Origin: Benincasa hispida | Taxonomy: Eukaryota > Streptophyta > Magnoliopsida > Cucurbitales > Cucurbitaceae | Assembly: GCF_009727055.1 (NCBI RefSeq) | Contig: NC_052354.1 | Span: forward strand, 48,779,465-48,843,464 | Direction: 5' to 3' | Length of the DNA: 64,000 nucleotides | Shown: piece after piece, positions 55,965 through 64,000 of the stretch | How positions within the stretch are numbered: position 1 is the stretch's first letter | Layout: each line of letters opens with the position of its first letter | Made by a program: the position numbers and the translations under genes | The notes under the pieces: model-generated | What the model saw: the letters and a program-made list of their open reading frames with translations, nothing else | Databases searched by the model: none | What the model was told of the DNA's origin: nothing

Positions 55965-57611
55965 TAATAACGGGCAAAAATACACGTTATCATAGTACTA
56001 AGTTATTAAACACTGTTGGATTGAATGATGAAAAATAATAAATTGCGTCCATTAAGCATAAAATCTATAATAGTGCGATCGCGTGTGTCAACGCATTGGA
56101 ACTATTGATTTTTGTATTTTTTTTATGCAGAATATGCGTTAACGCATTGCAGAGATTGTGATCATAGGAATTTATCGGTCGTGCGCAACTTCACCGCAAG
56201 ACTTTGCATTGATCATGCTCGCAAATATTCACCCAAGAAGAATCACCGCAACATGGTGGATGCATCCAGACGAAAGGACAATTAAGATCGATGGGACAGA
56301 AAGCTGACAACAGTCGGATCCAAATTAAGTTGGCGGCCGATAATGGTCACAAAGTACATCTAGCTTTATCGGTGAAAATTATCCGGTGCATCAATCAGGA
56401 ATTAAAGTTGTCCCATCTGAACAACCAGAAAAGAGAAGCCGTCTTTCACCTTTTGAGGCCCTATAAATACAAAGTGCATTCTTTAGAGAAGGGGTTGAGC
56501 AGTTGATTAGTTCACCATTTTTAGTTCACGCCTTTGTCCATCGTATTCTTTCACGTTTTTAAGGCAGACGCGAGGAAAAAATTGTGCCAGTAGATCGTTC
56601 TGGCAAGCTTGGGAGAGCACCGGAAGCTACTAAGAGGGAGAGAGGGCCGACTCCTGCGGAAGTGAGAATATCTTTAGTTCAGAATAGAGGTTCCAGTGTA
56701 AAAAGCCTCGGTCAGCAAGGAATTGCTACCAGACTCTCTACTTTAACTGCCATTAGCATTTTGTACTTAACTTATATATAAGAATGGAATTTCTTTCTCT
56801 ATATCTGTACACTCTCTATGATTCACGCATGAGTAGCTAAATTAGTTGAATGGGTTGAGAAACGTTTAGTTATTACAACGAGGGAATCTTCATTCTGTGT
56901 GATTATCTTGTTTATGTATGCTTCATTCGTGTATTAGAGATACTCGGGAGGGTAGTCTAAGGACAAGATCTAGACTTAGGAAGGTCAGATCAGAATCTAG
57001 GTTAGAACGCATAAACGGGAGATAGGCACTTAGGGATGAGCACTATTTGTTATCAACGCATCGCATGCATCTTAGCAATAAGATATGATTGTATGCGATC
57101 ACCTTGCTTTCTTGCATTTTGCATCAACGCATAGGACAAGAGTAAAGACTTAGGAATAAGCTCTATGGACATTTTGCATGCAACACTTGCGTTCTAGATT
57201 TAGGAGCATTGCATTTACATTGGAAAATGACTTGCTGTGCATGGTAGTAACATGATCGCATAGTCTGACGCATTCCTAGGTAACGCTAGCTAAAGATCTT
57301 CTCAACCCGTTCATCGCATACTCATTGCATCTATCAATGCAACTTTGTTTCTCAACTCCACCGCATTTATGTATTTCTTTTTATCAATACAACAACAAAC
57401 CAACCACTTCATTTATTTACCCGGTTACCGCAAAGTTTTCATAAGAAAATTATTAATGCAAACTATTTTCACAAGTCCCTGTGATCGACCCCGGACTTAC
57501 CAAGAAACTCAGGGAAATTTACACTTGAATTCCGCTGAGAAAACTTGAGTGCACAACGTAATTCCACCAACGCATTTCATCCATATTTCCATTCAATAAA
57601 ATAACACATCA
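55965..57611 (+). repeat. 5-prime LTR of the Athila element
   Basis: The right boundary is set by the primer-binding site, which starts six bases later; the LTR ends AACACATCA. The left boundary is less sure. ATAACGGGCAAAAATACACG at 55967 gives 1647 bp with a TG start mutated to TA; TGTTGGATTG at 56014 is an alternative. The LTR holds many AACGCAT motifs, a TATA box and the phrase GATCGACCCCGGACTTACC near 57483, familiar from gypsy LTRs. The partner LTR is outside the window. Confidence 0.7.
56455..56475 (+). promoter_or_regulatory. TATA box of the Athila LTR
   Basis: GAGGCCCTATAAATACAAAG contains a consensus plant TATA box (TATAAATA, 56462-56469), about 500 bases into the LTR; transcription would start near 56500. 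Confidence 0.65.
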
Positions 57612-57617
57612 AGTTTT

Positions 57618-57634
57618 TGGCGCCGTTGCCGGGG
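57618..57634 (+). promoter_or_regulatory. Athila primer-binding site (tRNA-Asp type)
   Basis: TGGCGCCGTTGCCGGGG lies six bases after the LTR end. It is complementary to the 3-prime end of plant tRNA-Asp, the primer that Athila-group elements are known to use. Confidence 0.85.
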
Positions 57635-57846
57635 ACTTCGGCAAAATAGTTTGTTAACGTTAGTTTTTTCTTATTTCTTTGTAGGACTCTCAATCTCTAG
57701 CGAATTACGACCCGGAGATTGTGAGAACTTTTAGAAGGAGACTGAGGAACCGCCAACAGCAACCACAATCTGATAAAGAAAAGATGTCGGAGTAGCCTAG
57801 GAATGAAGCACCAAACAACAACAATATCATTGCAAAACCAATTCTG

Positions 57847-58845
57847 TTGGCCAACGATCGCAATAGGCCCATTAGGGACTATGCATCGCCAAACCTTTAT
57901 GATTTCTCTTCGGTAATCATGAGGTCTGCCTTAGACGAAAGTAGATTTGAAATGAAACCGTTGATGTTGCAGATGATCCAGGCTGCAAGTCAATTCGGAG
58001 GAAGGCGTGGCGAGGATTCGCACGCCCATCTCCGAAGTTTTATTGAAATCTGCAATACTTTTGTGTTACCGAATATCTCTACTGAGGAGGTTCGACTAAC
58101 GCTGTTTCCATTTTCTCTCTGTGATCAAGCTAGAAAATGGGCTTACCCACTCGAATGAGGAGAGATCACTTCTTGGGAGCAGGTGGTGGAAAAGTTTATG
58201 AAGAAGTATTTCCCACCTACAGAGAATGCCAGACAAAGAAAGCTTATCACTAATTTTGAACAAGACATGGACGAATCGCTCAGTGATGCCTGGGCGAGGT
58301 TTAAAAGGTTGGTCTAAGATTGTCCGCATAATAGGCTGCCAGACTGCCTTCAGATAGAAATTTTCTACCACAGTTTGAATCCTGCTTCGCAGATCGCTGC
58401 CAATGCGGTAGCAGCTGGTGGTCTGCTTGACAAGACTTATAATGAGGCGAAGAATATCCTGGATCGCATCTCTAAGAATCATGAAGACTGGACGGAGAGC
58501 GACCAGAGATTAAGACTCAAAGATTCTAACGCAAATAACGGTGTTATTGTTTCACTGCAGAACCAAATGATCGCAATGATGATCTTGATCCAAGGAATGA
58601 CGATCAACAGCCCAACACCACAAGATGGGCAAATCAACGCAATAAGTCAAAACACCGCAAGGTGTGTGACTTGTGGTGATGGGCATGCTATGGAGGATTG
58701 CCCACAAAACCCACAGTCTGTATATTTTGTAAAGAATAATCCTTTTCCCAACATCTATAACCCCAGGTGGAAAAACCACCCAACTTTGCTTGGAAGAATC
58801 CACAATAAAACTTTCAATCTGTGGTACAAAAAGAAGGACTACTAG
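57847..58845 (+). pseudogene. Athila gag, two in-frame stops
   Basis: One frame runs from 57847 to the TAG at 58845 with stops at 58156 (TGA) and 58315 (TAA). It contains the Athila gag core: FGGRRGEDSHAHLRSFIEIC, LFPFSLCDQARKWAYPLE, SWEQVVEKFMKKYFPPTENA and the NPASQIAANAVAAGGLLDKT block. It ends with a CVTCGDGHAMEDC knuckle (C-X2-C-X3-H-X4-C) and NPQSVYFV. The frame is otherwise open, so damage is limited. The frame may begin upstream of 57847; the first ATG is only a guess. No distance to a cellular gene suggests a host role. Confidence 0.85.
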
Positions 58846-60028
58846 GGTTCTTTCAATGCAGCAACGGTCAACAGAGCAACCAAGCAAGTAGCTCACAACA
58901 ACCACTACAATCTTCTTCCCTAGAAGGCCTATTGAAGCAATATATAGAGAAAAATGAGACGGTACTTCAAAGTCAAGCCATCCGCAACCTTGAATTGCAA
59001 ATGGGCTAGATTGCAAATGAACTCAAAAGTAAGGGCACTGTCAAGTTCAACCGAACTTCCATGCAACCCAGGGGGTTCAGGTAAGGAGCAATGTCAATTT
59101 GTGACATTGCGCAGTGGAAAGACTGTGGAGGGAGAAAAGAAGGAGCAGAACAGGTCAACCTCCATTGCAGTTGAACCGGAGATTACGGCAACACAAGAAG
59201 AAGAAAAAGAAAATGAAGCAGTAGAACCTGAGGTTGTATCAACCTCAAAGTCAAATGAAACGGGAACTGTGAGAATCCAATTACCACCTTTCCCTCAGAG
59301 GCTAAAAAAGAAGAAAAACGAAGAGGTACAGTACCAACGCTTCATGTCTATGCTTAAGAAATTACATGTTAACATTCCTTTCAGTGAAGCGATTGAGAAA
59401 ATGCCTGCCTATGCCAAGTTTCTGAAGGACATGGTAACCAAGAAAAGAGGTGCTGGAAAATTTGCCACGGTGGCATTAACGCAAAGTTCCAAATCTATTA
59501 TCCCATTAAAGATGAGCGATCCTGGGAGCTTCACCATTCCTTGCTCCATAGGAGAACTCTATATTGGGCAAGCCCTGTGTGATGCCACTGCCAATCTTTT
59601 GACAATTGAATGTGGGGGAGCTTGTGCCCACATCCGTAACTCTCTAGTTGGCTGACAGATCTCTAGTTCATCCAGAGGGTAAGGTGAAGGATGTGCTGAT
59701 CACCATTGATAAATTTAGTTTGCCAGCTGACTTCATCATCTTGAATTATGAGGCCGATAAAGATGTGCCCATCATTTTGAGGCGACCTTTCCTATCAACA
59801 GGTTGTGCTCAAATTGAAGTGCACAAGGAAGAGATCACTTTGTGCATCAACGGACAGAAGCTCAAATTTAACATAATTTGCGCCATGAAATTTCCTGATG
59901 AGGAAGACCTGCCAGATTCAAAAGATGAATTGAATTTGATTGAAGCAGAAAAGTCTGATGAAGAGTATGAAGAAGAGGATGCCAACGCATCTGTAGCTGC
60001 CTGCAATGCGATAAGCAAAGACAAATAG
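58846..60028 (+). pseudogene. Athila gag-pol linker and protease, frameshifted
   Basis: 58954-59655 includes KEQCQFVTLRSGKTV, a Glu-rich linker, then RFMSMLKKLHVNIPFSEAIE and the protease region CSIGELYIGQALCDATANLL. In Athila proteases the Asp is followed by Leu-Gly-Ala; here CDATAN lacks the Gly. The homology continues in another frame from 59648 (GKVKDVLITIDKFSLPADFI, VPIILRRPFLSTG), so a frameshift lies near 59640. Acidic residues end the segment at 60028. The protease would be inactive. Confidence 0.75.
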
Positions 60029-60293
60029 AGAAGAAGATTCGATCGCAACGCAAGAAGAAGAGCTGAAGGAAGAAAGAAAAATAATGCAACCTTCTCTCAT
60101 GGAACCACCAACCCTTGAACTAAAAACCCTACCAACACATCTGAAGTACGCATTTTTTGGGTAGAATGAGAAGCTATCGGTAACAATTTCCTCTGCGCTC
60201 AACGCATAACAAGAGAATGGGTTGATAAGAATTCTAAAGAAGTACGTGCGAGCAATCAGCTGAACACTTACTGACATCAGAGAAATTAGCCCC

Positions 60294-61174
60294 GTGTACT
60301 GCATACACCACATTCGTCTCGAAGACAACCACAAGGCAACTATTGAAAATCAACGCAGACTTAACTCTGCGATGAAAGAAGTCATCAAAAAGGAGATTAT
60401 CAAATGGCTGGATGCGGGCATTATCTATCCCATCATCGATAGCACTTGGGTCAGCCCCGTGCAATGTGTGCCGAAGAAGGGCGGAATGACGGTAGTCCCT
60501 AATGAGAAAAATGAATTAATACCGCAGAGGACCATCACTGGATGGCGCATCTGTATGGACTACCGCAAATTGAATGCGGCCACAAAGAAGAATCACTTCC
60601 CTCTGCATTTATTGATCAAATACTGGACAGACTAGCAAGGAATGATTTTTACTACTTCTTGGATGGATATGTCGGGTACAATCAAATCATGATAGCTCTT
60701 GAAGACCAAGACAAGACCACATTCACCTGTCCATATGGAACATTCACTTTTCGTCGCATGCCGTTTGGCCTCTGCAATGCATCAGGCACGTTCCAAAGGT
60801 ACATGATGGCGATCTTTTCAGATTTTCTCGAGGACTCAGTAGAAATATTTATGGATGACTTCTCCATTTATGGGAATACTTATGAAGTCTGCTTGGCCAA
60901 TTTGGAGAAAATTCTAAAAAGATGTGAAGAGATGAACCTGGTGCTTAATTGGGAAAAATATCACTTCATGGTGACAGAGGGTATAGTGTTGGGGCACAAG
61001 GTCTCTAGAGAAGGGTTGGAGGTGGACAAAGCAAAGATTGATGCAATTGAAAATCTTCCACCTCTAACCAACGTGAAGACAGTACGAAACTTCCTGGGGC
61101 ATGCCGGATTCTACAGACGATTCGTTAAAGACTTTCTAATGATAGCAAGACCATTGAGTTTGTGGTTGACTTAG
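60294..61174 (+). pseudogene. Athila reverse transcriptase, one frameshift
   Basis: 60294-60635 carries the N-terminal RT motifs IIYPIIDSTWVSPVQCVPKK and RICMDYRKLNAATKKNHFPL. A frame change near 60600 moves the homology to 60606-61174: YFLDGYVGYNQI, RRMPFGLCNASGTFQRYM, and the catalytic EIFMDDFSIYG (FMDD). The C-terminal GLEVDKAKIDAIENLPP and FLGHAGFYRRFVKDF connect toward RNase H. A stop after SLWLT (61172) ends it. The active-site box itself is intact. Confidence 0.85.
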
Positions 61175-61299
61175 AGGCAGACAGAAAAGTTCGAATTGAC
61201 AAACAATTGCCTTAATGCATTTCGAATTTTAAAGGATGCGCTGTGATTACCGCACCCGTTTAAATTGTTGGCTGGATTGGGACACTGCCGTTCGAAATC

Positions 61300-61884
61300 A
61301 TGTGCGATGCAAGCGGGTATGCGATGGGAGCTGCATTAGTGCAAAAGAAGAAAACAATTTTGCATCTCATCGCATATGCAAGTAAAACCTTGAACCCTGC
61401 TCAACTTAATTACACCACCACTGAAAAAGAGCTCTTGGCTGTGATTTTTGCGTTGGAAAAATTCTGGGCATACTTGTTGGAAACCAAGGTACTCATTCAT
61501 ACTGATCACTCGGCAATCAAATATTTGATAACAAAGAAGGACACAAAGTCGAGATTGATCAGATGGGTTCTCCTTCTTCAAGAATTTGATATCGAGATAA
61601 TTGATCGAAAGGGGATAGAGAATAAAGTTGTGGATCACTTGTCCAAGCTGGAGAATTCTGAAGTTGACCGCAATGAATCTGAAGTGAGTGTCGTGTTCCC
61701 GGACAAGCAGCTGTTTCGCATAGAAGAACTGCCATGGTATGCGGACATTGTTAACTATTTGGTCTGTGAACAATTTCTTAAAGATTACACCTACCACCAA
61801 CGGAAGAAGCTCAAGAATGAATGCAGACACTACTATTGGGATGAGCCGAATCTGTATAAAAGAGGTGCAGACCAAATCATTTGA
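61300..61884 (+). pseudogene. Athila RNase H and integrase zinc-finger entry
   Basis: The frame starts [17 protein letters not shown] with the first RNase H Asp, then [20 protein letters not shown] with the Glu and [15 protein letters not shown] with another Asp. It continues through [18 protein letters not shown] and [10 protein letters not shown] into the integrase leader. The residues expected for the HHCC finger follow in another frame after the stop at 61884 (CHDSPYGGHF near 61926-61955). A frameshift lies between this frame and the preceding RT. Confidence 0.8.
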
Positions 61885-62036
61885 TTATGCGTACCGGATG
61901 CTGCTCAACAACGCATAATGTCACAGTGCCACGATTCACCTTATGGAGGGCACTTTGAGGACAATGAATTGCAGCCAAAGTCTTACAAAGTGGATTCTTC
62001 TGACCTTCGTTATTTAAGGATGCTGCTGACTACACA

Positions 62037-62678
62037 ATGAAATGTGATCGATATCAACGCACTGGCAACATTTCATGGAAGAATGCAATGCCGATGAATA
62101 CTATCTTGGAGCTAGAACTATTTGATGTATGGGGGATTTATTTCATGGGACCATTCCCTCATTCAAATAGTAAGCACTATATTCTATTAGTCGTTGACTA
62201 TGTCTCCAAGTGGGTAGAGGCAATTGCATGTGTCGCAAGTGATGTGGCATTAGTCTCTCAGTTCCTGAAGAAAAATATTTTCACGCGTTTTGGCATTCCC
62301 CGTGCCATCATAAGTGATAAAGGATCGCACTTTTTCAACCACCATATAAAGAAGTTGTTGCGCAAATACAATATCCTTCACAAAGTGGCCACCGAATATC
62401 ATCCGCAAACAAATGGCCAGGCTGAAGTTTCCAACCGTGAAATTAAATTGATACTTGAAAATGTAGTAAAACCTTCACAGAAGGATTGGGCAGTGAAGCT
62501 TGATGATGCATTGTGGGCATACTGGACTGCAGTTAAAACACCAATAGGTATGTCCCCCTATGCGTTGGTATTCGGCAAAGTGTGTCACTTGCCCTTGGAG
62601 CTGGAATATAAAGTATTGTGGGCGATCAAGAAACTGAATTTTGATTTGGAGAAGGCAGGGGAAGCGCAGAAAATGTAA
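62037..62678 (+). pseudogene. Athila integrase core, first catalytic Asp changed
   Basis: The frame holds [57 protein letters not shown] and [20 protein letters not shown]. Athila integrases read GIDFMGPF; the codon at 62139-62141 is TAT, giving Tyr in place of the first Asp of the D-D-E triad. The second Asp (SDKGSHF) and the Glu ([10 protein letters not shown]) are present. The C-terminal part continues in shifted frames to about 62930 (LFNSRLRLFPRKLKSRWSSP, PHGAVELI). Confidence 0.85.
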
Positions 62679-62930
62679 TTGGTCGAGCTAGAAGAATGGA
62701 GGAACAACACATATGAAAATGCGAAAATTTATAAGGAGCGCACCAAGCGCTGACACGATCAACGCATATGCGACAAGAACCTCCAAGTCGGGCAAAAAGT
62801 CTCTCTTCAATTCGAGATTGCGGCTCTTCCCGAGAAAATTAAAATCACGCTGGTCCAGTCCCTTTATCATCAAGGAAATATTTCCACATGGTGCGGTGGA
62901 ACTGATCACCGAGGATGGCAGTTGAACATT

Positions 62931-64000
62931 TAAAGTTAATGGACAACGGATATAGGCTTATTGTGGATGAGATTTCCAGCCAGACAAGCCCTCCGCAAAG
63001 TGGGAAAACCCGAGCTACTCCTTACTCAACTCTTGAACATTTAACTCTTCGTCATTTTGCTATTATCAGTTTTTCATTTCTTTCAAAAAAGAAAAAAAAA
63101 AAACTCTTGTTGTTTTGTTTAAAATCAGTTAACCCTCTCTTTGTTTGTTTATAATAATTAAGGCAAGGATTGTGGAGATCTCACTACATTACTGCAATCC
63201 GCAGAAGCAAGGATCGCCGTAACGATGGATGCGTCAACCCAATGCAAGTGACAATGCAAATTTGGGGGTGTACTCTTCCTTATCTTCATTTCAAATTTTG
63301 CGCTATCACATTGCATTTTACTTTTCAAAGTTTTATCATCGCATCTTTTTATTACCGCAATCATTTAACAAGTAGATAAATTTAGTAGTTTACCGCATTC
63401 TATTTCTTTGCCAAGTAAGATTTCAATGATAAAAAATATGCTTCTATTTCTTTCGTATATATTAGAGTCAACTAAATCTTAAAATAGTCACCTCATAAAA
63501 TATTTCTAGAAGTTGGGGGTTTGCTAGCTTTCTTTCAAACTTTCTTTACAATGCATTCTAGAACATCGCATAACTTATTTTCATCTTTGGCAATGGGGAC
63601 ATTGCCGCATTTTAAATTTGAGGGTGGAATTTACTTTCGACCTTGCTATGTTTTTTCAAAAAAAAAAAAAAAAAAAAAAACAACTCCACTGTCAATGCAA
63701 AGGAGAAACCCATGTTGATAAGAGTTAAGTTGTGAAAGGCACTTACCCGTAGTTGGATGTTCACATGACACACGTGGGGGCAAGCCAAAATGAAAGTAAG
63801 TTACCAGGATCAACGCATAAATCGATGACCGCAACTCCAATGCCAAATCAGTATGAGTTTAGTCTGAGAAAGAGTGCATTGTTCGTAGTTGGATGTCCGC
63901 ATGACACTCGTGGAGGCAAGCCAAAACGAAGGCAAGGCACTTGGATCAGCGCAAGGTTAGAAAAAAAAATAGCAATAAAGAAAATTTTTATGCAAGGATA
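62931..64000 (+). other. Athila 3-prime non-coding region
   Basis: After the integrase tail the sequence is AT-rich with A runs (63089-63103, 63657-63680) and the AACGCAT-type words typical of this element. Many Athila elements carry an env-like ORF here, but I see no such ORF. A direct repeat is present: CGTAGTTGGATGT...GGCAAGCCAAAA at about 63748-63791 and 63872-63915. Confidence 0.6.

Larger units (their letters stand above)
55965..64000 (+). mobile_element. Athila-type Ty3/gypsy retrotransposon, right end outside window
   Basis: Order is LTR, tRNA-Asp-type primer-binding site, gag, protease, RT, RNase H, integrase, then a long non-coding stretch, all on +. The gag and pol motifs match plant Athila elements. 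Every coding part has stops or frameshifts and the integrase has lost a catalytic Asp, so the element is dead. Its 3-prime LTR is not in the window. It interrupts the minus-strand gypsy remnant at about 55965 and is therefore younger. Confidence 0.9.

Noticed and set aside
58096..59016. Minus-strand ORFs of 128 and 154 codons
   Set aside because: They are shadows of the Athila gag frame on the opposite strand.
59809..60334. Minus-strand ORFs opposite the Athila protease region
   Set aside because: Antisense shadows of the acidic Glu-rich linker, giving Ser/Leu-rich frames.
61336..61875. 179-codon minus ORF
   Set aside because: Exact antisense of the RNase H frame with no own similarity.

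Overview
The window is a stretch of plant nuclear DNA, very probably from a cucurbit (Cucurbitaceae). Three things point there: two ordinary intron-rich plant genes, an AT-rich background packed with plant LTR retrotransposons, MULEs and MITEs, and many copies of a short palindromic repeat (TGATAGACACTGATAGA type) that I associate with cucurbit genomes. The species cannot be fixed from sequence alone. No rRNA, tRNA, CRISPR or prokaryote-type feature was seen.

Only two intact genes are supported, both on the + strand. The first (13432-18858) encodes a plastid acyl carrier protein of 139 aa in four exons; the predicted joins keep the reading frame and the DSL phosphopantetheine site is present. 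Its last intron is 4.2 kb long and holds a GC-rich hAT-like MITE and a decayed antisense Copia element with a CAATT target-site duplication. The second (34260-50835) is a 17-exon, 651-aa homologue of the coiled-coil trafficking/cytokinesis protein SCD2. Its introns hold a TRIM, a small TIR element, a non-autonomous Copia element with a MITE inside it, and a PPR-gene fragment. One of its introns appears to use a GC-AG splice pair.

Region by region: 1-8.3 kb is AT-rich intergenic DNA with a suspicious duplication beside the only N (4154). 8.3-12.7 kb holds a small MULE-type MITE and two diverged LTR-like copies in minus orientation. 12.7-19 kb is the ACP gene. About 20-32.2 kb is a decayed Mutator-like element with a ULP1-type (DUF1985-like) gene on + and a SWIM-type transposase pseudogene on -, arranged tail to tail, and interrupted by a 2.5 kb solo LTR with a perfect AAAGT duplication. 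33.2-33.7 kb is a TIR element in the SCD2 promoter. 33.8-51 kb is SCD2. 52-56 kb holds LTR and minus-strand Ty3/gypsy remnants. From about 56 kb to the window end lies an Athila-type Ty3/gypsy element on +, with LTR, tRNA-Asp-type PBS, and gag-pro-RT-RH-INT all broken.

The two host genes show no functional link; they act in plastid fatty acid synthesis and in membrane traffic. I found no convincing undescribed gene system. The most noteworthy items are the layered nesting of elements with readable target-site duplications, the palindromic repeat that decorates the MULE, the 19-aa repeats in SCD2, and the PPR fragment between two 15-bp direct repeats.
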